Assembly: GCF_016864575.1 (NCBI RefSeq)
Contig: NZ_CP044127.1
Span: 248,001 to 312,000 of the forward strand
DNA length: 64,000 nt
Origin: Rhizobium sp. BG4
GTDB lineage: Bacteria; Pseudomonadota; Alphaproteobacteria; Rhizobiales; Rhizobiaceae
Direction of reading: 5' to 3'
Shown: one piece after another, positions 56,537 through 64,000 of the stretch
Layout: the number at the start of each line of letters is the position of its first letter
How positions within the stretch are numbered: the stretch's first letter is position 1
Made by a program: the position numbers and the translations under genes
Notes under the pieces: generated by a model
The model's input: the letters and a program-made list of their open reading frames with translations, nothing else
What the model was told of the DNA's origin: nothing
Database searches by the model: none

Positions 56537-57250
56537 ATGCACCACTACCTGCGAACAATGAGCGCTGCCTTCATTGCAGCGTTTGCCACAACGGCGGCTG
56601 GATCATCCGACATTATCGGCCTCAAGGTCACGATTCCTGGTCTTGGCAAGGCTGGACGTTTGCCCGACAAGGCCGCCTTTTGCGCGCCGTCTACTGTCTC
56701 TGGAAACAACATCAGCCCACCAGTTACCTGGTCCGCAGGACCGGGCGGCACGCGCTCCTACGTCCTACTGATGACGGACCCCGATGTGCCGAAGGACTTC
56801 AGCCAAATCAACAAGTCCGGCGTCGTGATCCACCGCAATGATCCCCGTGTGTCGGTTTTTCATTGGGTTCTCGTAGACATTCCCGCCGATCTGCGGTCGC
56901 TTGCAGAAGGGATTGAAAGCGCGGGCCTGGTTCCGCACGGCAAACCAGTTGGCGAAACAGCGCACGGACGCAGGGGCGCTAACGTCTATTCCAGCTTTCT
57001 CGCGTCAGACGCCGAAATGGCTGGGACGTACGGTGGTTATGATGGCCCTTGCCCGCCAGTGAATGATGAGCGCCCACATCGGTACGTACTGCAAGTGTTC
57101 GCACTGGACGTACCTTCTCTCGGCCTCGGTGGTGTGTTCGACGGCGAGACAGTCACGAAGGCCATGAGGGGGCATATACTTTCTACGGGCATTGCTACTG
57201 CCACTTACTCGCTCAACCCGAGCATCACCCGGCAACAACATGGCCAGTAA
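56537..57250 (+). CDS. Exported PEBP (YbhB/YbcL) family protein (237 aa)
   Basis: Signal peptide (TMSAAFIAAFATTAAGSSD). Family landmarks: VLLMTDPDVPKDFSQIN (DPDAP-like), VSVFHWVLVDIP (HWxxxxIP), YGGYDGPCPPVNDERPHRYV (GGPxPP region). PEBP/RKIP-like proteins bind anionic lipid heads; bacterial role unclear. GAGGAT lies 9-10 nt before the ATG at 56537. Downstream of the AraC regulator in the same direction. Confidence 0.9.
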   Translation: MHHYLRTMSAAFIAAFATTAAGSSDIIGLKVTIPGLGKAGRLPDKAAFCAPSTVSGNNISPPVTWSAGPGGTRSYVLLMTDPDVPKDFSQINKSGVVIHRNDPRVSVFHWVLVDIPADLRSLAEGIESAGLVPHGKPVGETAHGRRGANVYSSFLASDAEMAGTYGGYDGPCPPVNDERPHRYVLQVFALDVPSLGLGGVFDGETVTKAMRGHILSTGIATATYSLNPSITRQQHGQ

Positions 57251-57274
57251 CAAGACGATATCGAGGAACCTGGG

Positions 57275-57650
57275 ATGATTAAGAACGACGCTGCAGCATC
57301 AACTCTGTTTTCTCGTGACGCCGAAGGGTGCGACAGCCTGCGCCGACGGTTGATCCCCTGTTTCGATAAGTTCTACGGGACCGCCCTGGAGTTAACCAAG
57401 AATGGCAGACCTGTGCCAAGTTGACGGTGTTCGACATAGGGGCCGGGGCCGGCCTCCTCTCTGCAAAGGTCCTACAAGTCGTTCCAGGTTCAAAAGATTT
57501 GCAGTGCTCGGCGGATCATCGGCCATGCCAGAGCAAGCTCGCATTCGTCTCGGGACAAGCGTGGATCTGGAGTTCCGACATGCGGAGATGGCGGACGCAG
57601 TGCTTGGGCATGCTCGCCCCTTACTAGCCTTTGGTGCGGAGGTGACATTG
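57275..57650 (+). pseudogene. Class I SAM-dependent methyltransferase, frameshifted
   Basis: Starts at ATG 57275 (GAGGAAC upstream): RRRLIPCFDKFYGTALELTK. The next frame has LTVFDIGAGAGLLSAKVLQV (SAM-binding motif I), and a third frame has SSAMPEQARIRLGTSVDLEF and EMADAVLGH (motifs II-III). At least two frame changes and an abrupt end near 57650. Confidence 0.8.
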
Positions 57651-58014
57651 ACCTCAACCTGCAACATCACGGGCATTCCCGTTGGCCGCAATTTCCAACG
57701 CTCGGCTTACGTCGAGATCGGTCTGGCTCGGACCTGTTGCGCGTTCGCAGGTGGAGACAGCACGGCGAGCAACAGGATCGTCCCGGCGCATTTGGCCTGT
57801 TTGACGACGGAACTCGCGCCTAATCCAGGCCTTCGTCCATGGAGTGGACTTCAACGGCCTCAAATCTTTGAGACCTTGTACCAAATCGTATCTCAGAGCC
57901 GTGACCAACGTTCCCGATACAAGTTCGCATTTTTCAGAAACAAGCCAGATACGCCGGTTCCCTACACCCCCTCGCCAAGTGTCGTCACCACGACATAACC
58001 CAAGGAGAGGCATC
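57651..58014. other. Gap upstream of the epoxide hydrolase gene
   Basis: No gene identified. A TGTCGTCACCACGACA inverted repeat (57979-57994) close to the epoxide hydrolase start may be an operator. Confidence 0.35.
57979..57994. promoter_or_regulatory. Inverted repeat before the epoxide hydrolase gene
   Basis: TGTCGT-CACC-ACGACA, 6-bp arms, ends 20 bp before the ATG at 58015. It overlaps the leader, so it could be a repressor site or an RNA hairpin. Confidence 0.4.
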
Positions 58015-59349
58015 ATGACTGCTATCAGAACATTGTCCCGCCGAAACTCGACAACCGGCCGTGCTTTCGCATTTGCGCTGGGCTCGATCATGCTGCTGCC
58101 GGTGGTGGCCCTGCAGGATGCAAAGGCTGCCGAGCCAATCACTACGACGTCCGCCGACAAGACATCGGACGACAGTATTCGCCCTTTCAAGATCGATGTG
58201 CCACAGTCCCAGCTCGACGACATGCGCAAGCGTATCGCCGAGACCCGTTGGCCGGACAAGGAAACCGTCGGCGACATCTCCCAGGGCATCCAGCTCGCAC
58301 GCGTTCAGGAACTGGTTCGGTACTGGGGCACCGATTATGATTGGCGGAAGGCTGAAAAGGAGCTGAACGACCTTCCGGAATTCATCACCACAATTGACGG
58401 CGTCGATATCCAGTTCATCCATGTTCGCTCGCGCCATCCGAACGCCCTTCCCCTGCTCCTGACGCACGGTTGGCCCGGCTCCCAATTCGAGTTTATCAAG
58501 GCCATCGGCCCGTTGACCGAGCCCACCGCGTTCGCCGGTCGGGCGGAAGATGCCTTCGATGTGGTGATTCCCTCGATCCCCGGCCACGGCTTCTCCGGAA
58601 AGCCAACGGAACTGGGCTGGGGTCCGGATCGTGTCGCCAGGGCCTGGGACGTCCTGATGAAGCGGCTCGGATACAAGAATTACGTCTCGCAGGGCGGCGA
58701 CCATGGATCGGTTATTTCCGATGCTCTGGCACGCCAAGCCCCTGAAGGCCTTCGCGGCATTCACCTGAACATGCCCGCCACCGTTCCTGGCGAACTGATG
58801 AAGGGCATCAACGCAGGCGACCCCGCACCGGCCTCCCTCGCGCCCGACGAAAAGGAGGCTTACCAGTCCCTGAGCACTTTCTTTGGCAGGAACGCTGCAT
58901 ACGGCGCAATGATGGTCACCCGTCCGCAGACCATCGGATACTCGCTGTCTGACTCGCCGGCTGGTCTGGCGTCTTTCATCTATGAAAAATTCGCTCAGTG
59001 GAGCGATAGCGATGGGGTGCCGGAACGCGTGCTATCTCGCGACGACATGCTCAACGACATCACCCTCTATTGGCTCAACAACGTCGGCGCATCGTCGTCC
59101 CGCTTCTACTGGGAAAACAACAACAACAACTTCAGCTCCGAGACCCAGAAGACCAGGGACATCAAGGTGCCGGTTGCCATCACGGCCTTTCCCAAGGAAA
59201 TTTACAAGGCACCGGAAAGTTGGAGCAAGCAGGCATACCCGACGCTGGTCTACTACAATCAGGCCGCCAAGGGTGGACATTTCGCCGCCTGGGAACAGCC
59301 GCAGCTGTTCGCCGAAGAACTACGGGCGGCATTCAAGTCGATGCGATAA
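58015..59349 (+). CDS. Exported epoxide hydrolase, EHN type (444 aa)
   Basis: AAGGAGAGG precedes the ATG at 58015. Signal or Tat-like N-terminus (RTLSRRNSTTGRAFAFALGS, cleavage near AKA-AEP). Epoxide hydrolase N-terminal domain (FKIDVPQSQLDDMRKRIAET RW), oxyanion HGWPGS (151-156), nucleophile Asp229 in QGGDHGS, and the His in KGGHFAAWEQP. The Tyr-bearing cap is present. Converts epoxides to diols; substrate unknown. A hairpin follows at 59356-59378. Confidence 0.93.
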   Translation: MTAIRTLSRRNSTTGRAFAFALGSIMLLPVVALQDAKAAEPITTTSADKTSDDSIRPFKIDVPQSQLDDMRKRIAETRWPDKETVGDISQGIQLARVQELVRYWGTDYDWRKAEKELNDLPEFITTIDGVDIQFIHVRSRHPNALPLLLTHGWPGSQFEFIKAIGPLTEPTAFAGRAEDAFDVVIPSIPGHGFSGKPTELGWGPDRVARAWDVLMKRLGYKNYVSQGGDHGSVISDALARQAPEGLRGIHLNMPATVPGELMKGINAGDPAPASLAPDEKEAYQSLSTFFGRNAAYGAMMVTRPQTIGYSLSDSPAGLASFIYEKFAQWSDSDGVPERVLSRDDMLNDITLYWLNNVGASSSRFYWENNNNNFSSETQKTRDIKVPVAITAFPKEIYKAPESWSKQAYPTLVYYNQAAKGGHFAAWEQPQLFAEELRAAFKSMR

Positions 59350-59355
59350 AAGCGC

Positions 59356-59382
59356 GGGGCAGCTCCTCAGGCTGCCCCCTTT
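59356..59382 (+). terminator. Terminator of the epoxide hydrolase gene
   Basis: GGGGCAGC-TCCTCAG-GCTGCCCC, perfect 8-bp stem just after the stop, then CTTTCG. T tract is short. Confidence 0.65.
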
Positions 59383-59399
59383 CGACGAGGCTTGGCGGG

Positions 59400-59572
59400 C
59401 AATCCAGGGACTGGTGAGCGGCTGTGCGATCATAGTCATCCTTGGTCGCCATCACCGACATACGCCGGCGCCGGCCACCTTCGGGCCGCTCGATAAGGAC
59501 CTCCTGACGGTGCTTCGACATATCAATCGCTACCAGCACGGCGTTTGTGGGAGTAGAAAGATATTTGGTCAT
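59400..59572 (-). mobile_element. IS110 transposase N-terminal fragment
   Basis: From ATG 59572: TNAVLVAIDMSKHRQEVLIE (the first Asp of the DEDD domain), then RRMSVMATKDDY. The rest is missing. Different from the intact IS110 copy at 12414. Confidence 0.75.
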
Positions 59573-59699
59573 GGCTTGTCGCCTCCAAAGTGTTGCCTCG
59601 ACAACTTCACTTTAGAGACCTGTTGACCGGCCATGACCACCGCCGGCGGCGCGCTCCGCTACACACGGCTACGCGCGCCGCCGGCTCTGTCAGAGCAAG

Positions 59700-59800
59700 A
59701 TTCCCGATGTGCTACGGCACGGAATTCACCTCGAATGCGATCCTCGCCTGGTCGAAGGATCACAAAGTCGACTGGCATTACATCGTGCCGGGAAAGCCAA
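59700..59800 (+). mobile_element. IS3 OrfB fragment
   Basis: YGTEFTSNAILAWSKDHKVD then WHYIVPGKP is the second catalytic region of IS3 OrfB, normally DNGTEFTS; the Asp is changed and both ends are missing. Confidence 0.8.
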
Positions 59801-59962
59801 TAGCAACGCATTCCATAAGCACCAGGTAATATTTAAGCAATTTCTGCGCGTTAGGCATTAGAACATTTTACGAATGCGTTTCAGGTCAGATAGGAATGGG
59901 TTCCCATTTTCCGTATTTTCATTGTGTTTTTTCAAAATGCTGCGGACATTTTGCATGACTTC

Positions 59963-60040
59963 CTACAGTCTTCTTTGCGCGGGAGGAGGTGTAATGCGTC
60001 GATTAAGGGTTTGTCCCGGCGGCCGTAACGGACAACTGTT
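59963..60040 (+). repeat. Dispersed repeat, copy 2
   Basis: Matches 24080-24155. The frame after GGAGGAGG reads MRRLRVCPGGRNGQLFYRNAI and stops. Neither copy belongs to a recognised element. Confidence 0.55.
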
Positions 60041-60095
60041 CTACCGCAACGCGATCTGAACGTCGGCTTCCCGACAAGTAGGATCGGTGCCCTTG

Positions 60096-60476
60096 CTAGC
60101 CCACGAGCTTATGTACCGTGCCCACGGTCATGTCCCCGACCAAAGCCGCAATGACGTCCAGGCCGTATGGCTTAGGTATGAATACGGTGTCGCCGGGGAG
60201 TTCTTCAGATTGGAGCCGATGTCCGCCCGAAGCGACGATGACGGGTACGTTCATGTGGCTCGTCGAAATCATCCTTGCGAGATCGAGACCGCTCAGGCCG
60301 CCCGGCATGTCGACGTCCGTGATGACGGCGTCGATCTTCCGTTGTCCGAGGACGGCCACGGCTTCAAGGACGTTGGCAGCCTCGACCACATCGTAGCCCT
60401 CGTCGAGAAGGGTGTCGGCGAGCATCATCCGAATCAGGAATTCATCATCGACGATGAGAACCGTAGGTTGGTACAT
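60096..60476 (-). CDS. Single-domain response regulator (126 aa)
   Basis: GGAG precedes the ATG at 60476. Receiver landmarks: VLIVDDEFLIRMML (acidic pocket), AVITDVDMPGGLSG (phosphoacceptor Asp), VPVIVASGG (Ser/Thr switch), TVFIPKPYG (conserved Lys). No output domain, so it acts by protein contact or as a phosphate sink. A histidine kinase end lies 3 kb away but is not adjacent. Confidence 0.92.
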   Translation of the reverse strand: MYQPTVLIVDDEFLIRMMLADTLLDEGYDVVEAANVLEAVAVLGQRKIDAVITDVDMPGGLSGLDLARMISTSHMNVPVIVASGGHRLQSEELPGDTVFIPKPYGLDVIAALVGDMTVGTVHKLVG

Positions 60477-60745
60477 GGCAGTCTCCGCTCCGTGGTCACG
60501 AGAGGAACTCGCGTATCCACATTTAGATTGCCCCTCGAAGCGGAGTATTTGCCGACATGTTTAATAAAATGCGAACGGTTGGGGCGCCGTGAGCGAGGAT
60601 TTCTGCTTCTTCAGAGTTGGCGGATTGCTGCTTGGCCTGAAGCCCGGGCGAGTCTGCTCACCTTGCAGCCGGTCGCGAACGTCAATCTGGCGGATGGCTG
60701 GTATCTCCGGTCTTTCGATGTGCGCGACCCGAATTAGAAATAAGC
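60477..60745. other. Intergenic region
   Basis: No gene recognised between the catalase-like gene end and the response regulator start. Confidence 0.35.
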
Positions 60746-61819
60746 TCAACGTGGCTCGTGGATCGGACAGCGGTTGAACCCCTGCCGGAACTGGGCGGAA
60801 TGTTCGTAAGGCGCCTTGCGCGCGCGATTGATGTTGCCGAGCGGCTGGTGGGCGGCCAAGCCCGTCCAGACGCTGAAGCGCATCCGCTCATCGACCTCAT
60901 CGACTTTCTCGTCGCTCCAGCTATCCTGCGGCCCGGCGCTAACGATCGCGACCGTGACGAAGGGCGCATCCGTCTCGTCCCACTCGACGGTCGGGTCTTC
61001 GATCGGTTGATCTTCAATGTTGCGACAGAGCTGAACCTGAAATTCCCATTGCGCGCGAATATCTCGCATCTCCGCCTGGACCGTCTCGCGGATAGCATTT
61101 TCGCTCACGCTGGTATCGATCTCGCGGCCCATCAATTCCGTGAGGCCGACCGATACGGGCTTCAGCCGGAATTTAGCGACATAGTCGCCGTACCGAAACG
61201 GCGTAACGCTGAAATAGGTCTCGCCAAGCGGATCGACATTCGGAGCACCTCCGAGCGACTGCACGGCCGGGCTGGATATGCCGACCGCCTCAAGACCCTT
61301 ATTGACCGTCTGGAGAACGCTAGAGAGTACCTCCTTTGTCCCTTCCATCCGGTCTGTTATCTTGGCGAGCATCTTCAGATTGCCGAGGAATTTTTCCGCA
61401 TTCGGCGCCTGGAAAACCGGACCGTTGACCATCACGAAGTCCTGGGTCGAGCCGGCCGCATCGGAAAGCCTCGGGCCTTCGACGCCGACGACTTTCATGG
61501 CGAGTCCGCGCGGAAGTGCAATCGCGTCGGGCAGAATGTCGCCGGCATTCGTCGACATCCGCATATAGACGTCGTAGTTGCCCGAACGCGAGAAAAGGCC
61601 CTGGGCGAGTTCGGCAGGTAGGTTGTCCCTGACAATCATCTTGGCTTTAAGGATTCCGTGTGCCTTTGCATGCACGGACCGGACGGCGTGGCCATAGTCC
61701 TCAGCAGTCCGTTTCAGAATGACGTCGAAGGCGTCATTAAGACCGGAGACCACTTCCTGCTCGTTAGGGTTGATCTGTTCGAGATCCGCTGAGTAGCGCA
61801 CAGGGGTGGCTGTCGTCAT
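60746..61819 (-). CDS. Catalase-family (heme) protein (357 aa)
   Basis: Start ATG at 61819 follows CAGGAGC. Residues show the catalase-related fold: HAVRSVHAKAHGILKAKMIV (distal His region), FSRSGNYDVYMRMSTNAGDI and PRGLAMKVVGVEGPRL, then TQDFVMVNGPVF. It is shorter than true catalases (about 480 residues), like the small SrpA-type heme proteins. Function in peroxide breakdown is likely. Located downstream of the ChrR/ECF sigma pair, in the same direction. Confidence 0.88.
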   Translation of the reverse strand: MTTATPVRYSADLEQINPNEQEVVSGLNDAFDVILKRTAEDYGHAVRSVHAKAHGILKAKMIVRDNLPAELAQGLFSRSGNYDVYMRMSTNAGDILPDAIALPRGLAMKVVGVEGPRLSDAAGSTQDFVMVNGPVFQAPNAEKFLGNLKMLAKITDRMEGTKEVLSSVLQTVNKGLEAVGISSPAVQSLGGAPNVDPLGETYFSVTPFRYGDYVAKFRLKPVSVGLTELMGREIDTSVSENAIRETVQAEMRDIRAQWEFQVQLCRNIEDQPIEDPTVEWDETDAPFVTVAIVSAGPQDSWSDEKVDEVDERMRFSVWTGLAAHQPLGNINRARKAPYEHSAQFRQGFNRCPIHEPR

Positions 61820-62019
61820 CACTTTGCTCCTGGGGGAAATTGCGACTTATGTGACAGAACGCCAGCCGAGTGGTCTTCGTTCCGAACCACGTGATTGTCG
61901 CCTCCAAACGGCGAAACCTTCACGGGAGACCCGCTATTGCTGAAGACAAATTGGCCAACCTGGCAATCTGTCTTCGAAATGCAGCCGCGCCTTTCGAATT
62001 GCTCCCGCCCGAACTCCAA
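61816..62019 (-). CDS. Possible small protein (66 aa)
   Basis: A frame from TTG 62019 ends at the start of the catalase-like gene. Two Cys (RRGCISKTDCQVG). No ribosome-binding site or family; may be only the leader of the next gene. Confidence 0.25.
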
Positions 62020-62038
62020 CTGGTTCGATAGAGCTAGT

Positions 62039-62719
62039 CTAGATACCCAAGAGGGGCTGCAGCAAGCGCAGTAGCCTGCTCGAAAACTTCAGTGGTGCGT
62101 CGGTAACCGCCAGGCAAATGCAGTCTTGTCCATGCCCGGCTCGCGGAGTGTGCAACACATCGGGATCAGCCATTTCCACATCGCCACGTCTAAACGTCGC
62201 AAATTGGTCCGAGAAACTTCCAGCAAGCACAAGAGTGAGCTCGTCGCCACGATGCGTATGCTCCGGGACCGGCAGGCCTGCAGGGATACGAAGCAGACGC
62301 ACGGTTGTACTTTTATCTTCGGTTGGGACGATCATCTGCGCGGCGCCGCCCGTTCCCAGCGTCTTCCATTTAAGCCCTCCAGCGCGATCGACATACGATC
62401 GAAGCGGTTGCGGTAGCAACCTGTCACCTGCCGGCCGGCGAAGTGTCACAACGTTGGGAAACTCTTCATTTTCGATACGGCTTTTTAGGCGTGACCAGCT
62501 CTCAGCAACCGCATCATCGTCCTCAATAGGCTCTTCATTGTCCAGAAAGTGTCCGCCTATCGCCTCATAGACCCCAACGCGGCCACGGCATGAGGGACAA
62601 AGCGCAAGGTGTGTCGCAACAGCAACACTCCAGCCTTCGGACAGCCTGCCGGCGGCATAGAGCATAAGCATCTCGTCTTCGAGATGATGTCGGATTATCG
62701 GCTCTGCTGTAGTGCCCAT
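62039..62719 (-). CDS. ChrR-type zinc-binding anti-sigma factor with cupin domain (226 aa)
   Basis: ATG 62719 overlaps the sigma gene end. N-terminal zinc anti-sigma domain: HHLEDEMLMLYAAG ... ATHLALCPSCRGRVG (His and CxxC). C-terminal cupin: PVPEHTHRGDELTLVLAGS, then GDVEMADPDVLHTP. In Rhodobacter, ChrR releases sigma-E on singlet oxygen; the same two-domain layout here predicts the same role. Its partner is directly upstream. Confidence 0.92.
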   Translation of the reverse strand: MGTTAEPIIRHHLEDEMLMLYAAGRLSEGWSVAVATHLALCPSCRGRVGVYEAIGGHFLDNEEPIEDDDAVAESWSRLKSRIENEEFPNVVTLRRPAGDRLLPQPLRSYVDRAGGLKWKTLGTGGAAQMIVPTEDKSTTVRLLRIPAGLPVPEHTHRGDELTLVLAGSFSDQFATFRRGDVEMADPDVLHTPRAGHGQDCICLAVTDAPLKFSSRLLRLLQPLLGI

Positions 62720-63261
62720 CTTAGTTTCTCGCATGCCATTCGAATTCTTGATTTCACTGTCCCTAGCGGGATACCTAGCAATGAAGAAATCGCGGAGTGC
62801 GGCATTTCCTCGAAATATGAAAGCCGCAGGACTTCAAGGTGCTCATCCTTTAGAGACCCAAGTGCTCTGGTCAACGCCTGCGCGTCCTGAGCATTAATAA
62901 TCGCTCGATCGGCCGCAATCTCCTCTTGCGGGACGAAGGCAGGATCATTCTCGTCCAACTCAGGCATCCGGCGCCTAAGAGAGTCGATATAGAGGTTGCG
63001 AGCAATCCTAAAGACCCAAGTCGATACCTGACCCCGCGCGGGATCGTACTGTTCAGCTTTACGCCATACCGCAAGCATAACCTCCTGGGCGAGCTCGTCG
63101 GCAATCACGAAATCCTTGGCGAGCCGTCGCATATGCGATCGCAACCGAGGGTAAATATGCTTATAAAGCTCCTCAAATGCTGCAGGATCGCGCGTCTGCG
63201 CCACCGCCTCCAGCAGTCTTTTCAATCTCGTCTGATCGTTTTCAGGCTCCTGGCCTTCCAT
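62695..63261 (-). CDS. ECF sigma factor, RpoE/ECF11 type (188 aa)
   Basis: ATG 63261 has GAGGAAG upstream. Region 2: FEELYKHIYPRLRSHMRRLA ... ELAQEVMLAVWRKAEQYDPA; region 4: LKDEHLEVLRLSYFEEMPHS, AISSLLGIPLGTVKSRIRMA. Overlaps the ChrR-type gene by 25 bp. Expected to direct a singlet-oxygen or peroxide response that may include the catalase-like gene downstream. Confidence 0.93.
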   Translation of the reverse strand: MEGQEPENDQTRLKRLLEAVAQTRDPAAFEELYKHIYPRLRSHMRRLAKDFVIADELAQEVMLAVWRKAEQYDPARGQVSTWVFRIARNLYIDSLRRRMPELDENDPAFVPQEEIAADRAIINAQDAQALTRALGSLKDEHLEVLRLSYFEEMPHSAISSLLGIPLGTVKSRIRMACEKLRWALQQSR

Positions 63262-63349
63262 GCTCTGCTTCCTCACGTGCACGCGAGGCATACGCTTTAA
63301 TGCCGTTCCTGCAAACATCGTTGTTTCTCACCGGCGCTTCCCACTTGCA

Positions 63350-63376
63350 TGTACGTGCCCAGTCACGCCTGGATCA
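63350..63376 (-). promoter_or_regulatory. Candidate ECF-sigma autoregulatory promoter
   Basis: Minus strand: TGATCC (63376-63371), 15-nt spacer, CGTACA (63355-63350). TGATCC is the -35 element known for RpoE of the ECF11 group and CGT is common in ECF -10 elements. It lies about 90 bp upstream of the sigma gene start. Confidence 0.55.
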
Positions 63377-63670
63377 AAATTTTGTTCGCTGTAACTATGG
63401 TTGCTGCTTTTTGTGACCGATGATCGAGTTTGTCCGGCAAGCTGCCGCATGGAAGGGCGCGAATTGTCCACCCCGATTCGGCCTTTTTACCATGCGAGGT
63501 GTCGCGAGCTCGACCGGTTGTTGAACGGACCGGCTCCAAGAAAACTTCGGATGCAAGCCCGACCTTCCCAAGTTCGACCCGGGCGCCTTCAACGCCGAGC
63601 CAAGGTGCAACCAGGACGTCCGAGGGGCACGGCTAGTTTTTAGACATCCATCGCGCCGGTTGAATGTCTG
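63377..63670. other. Intergenic region, nothing identified
   Basis: No gene recognised; two frames present on the plus strand lack motifs. Confidence 0.3.
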
Positions 63671-64000
63671 TCAAGGAGCCCTGACCGGGGCAGTCACCAC
63701 AACGCGCAGCCCTGGACCATTTGGCTCCTCGTCAATGCTCCCTTGAAGGCGATCAATGATCGCAGCAAGCATGCGGGTTCCAAAGCCACTCCTCCCCTTG
63801 GGTAACTTGCCCTTCCCGCGGTCGGCGACAATGAGACGCAACGAATTCCGGTGCTGTTCAAGTTTGATCAGCAACGGCCCCGCGTCGCCGCCGTAGGCAT
63901 ATTTTTGTGCATTGATGACAAGTTCCGTCAACACGAGGCCAATGTTGACTGCGCGATCGGTAGAGACCAGAATGGGTGACAAATCTACATCGAGGCTTTC
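63671..64000 (-). CDS. Histidine kinase, HWE/HisKA_2 type, C-terminal part (cut by window)
   Basis: The frame enters from the window edge. NIGLVLTELVINAQKYAYGG is the N box of the HWE/HisKA_2 ATPase domain, followed by LRLIVADRGKGKLP (G1) and RSGFGTRMLAAIIDRLQGSI (G2). Stop at 63671. These kinases often pair with single-domain response regulators such as the one at 60096-60476, but a link is not shown. Confidence 0.88.
   Translation of the reverse strand, partial: ESLDVDLSPILVSTDRAVNIGLVLTELVINAQKYAYGGDAGPLLIKLEQHRNSLRLIVADRGKGKLPKGRSGFGTRMLAAIIDRLQGSIDEEPNGPGLRVVVTAPVRAP

Noticed and set aside
1..64000. CRISPR arrays, tRNA or rRNA genes, replication origin or repABC genes
   Set aside because: No regularly spaced repeats, no cloverleaf and no Rep-like protein were seen; absence judged by eye only.

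Overview
The window looks like accessory DNA, probably a plasmid or chromid, of a member of the Rhizobiales (Rhizobium, Sinorhizobium or Agrobacterium type). The evidence is an imuA-imuB-dnaE2 mutasome cassette behind an alphaproteobacterial SOS box (GAAC-N7-GAAC), two tandem Ku genes, an RpoE/ChrR-type sigma and anti-sigma pair, a candidate MmgR/suhB-type small RNA, and several rhizobial-looking small stress genes. No replication, conjugation, rRNA or tRNA gene was seen.

Layout: 1-3.5 kb holds a partial PagL-like lipid A deacylase, small hypotheticals, a frameshifted DUF4334-like gene and a YflT-like stress protein. 3.7-9.2 kb is the SOS mutasome (imuA frameshifted, imuB and dnaE2 intact and overlapping), followed by a DnaQ-like exonuclease with no start codon. 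10.4-23.1 kb is a patchwork: HupE/UreJ transporter, IS110 transposase, XRE regulator, MscS channel with a cyclic-nucleotide-binding domain, small RNA, inositol monophosphatase, ArsR regulator, broken Nudix gene, DUF2934. 23.2-29.4 kb is a toxin-antitoxin graveyard: internally deleted AAA/DUF4143 gene, decayed PIN toxin copy, decayed hipBA with its operator array still present, then an intact AbrB/PIN pair and an intact class II Fic protein. 30-35.6 kb has phage-tail, kinase and GFA-family remnants, two GNAT acetyltransferases and a transglutaminase-like protein. 35.8-42 kb is an IS cluster (ISNCY, IS30, ISL3) enclosing an AbiEii-like nucleotidyltransferase with a small partner gene.

42.3-47.5 kb carries an alpha/beta hydrolase and an overlapping ABC ATPase / FtsX-like permease / AttH-like operon whose permease is frameshifted. 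48.2-53.3 kb has a Tudor-like small protein, a gene split by an IS3-family element with perfect 26-bp ends and a 3-bp target duplication, a ligD fragment, a broken gene and two adjacent Ku genes (an NHEJ locus). 54-64 kb has SDR and methyltransferase pseudogenes, an AraC regulator, a PEBP-family protein, an epoxide hydrolase, IS scraps, a single-domain response regulator, a catalase-like protein, the ChrR/ECF pair and the 3' end of a histidine kinase.

The dominant theme is DNA damage, oxidative stress and envelope stress genes embedded in decaying toxin-antitoxin and IS debris. More than ten genes are broken, many by single-base shifts and some in short G or C runs, so either real gene decay or residual sequencing indels must be considered. 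The most promising candidates for something undescribed are the nucleotidyltransferase/partner module lying between remnants of one ISNCY-type element, the four-site operator array of the dead hipBA locus, and the two orphan-terminator transcripts upstream of the inositol monophosphatase gene.
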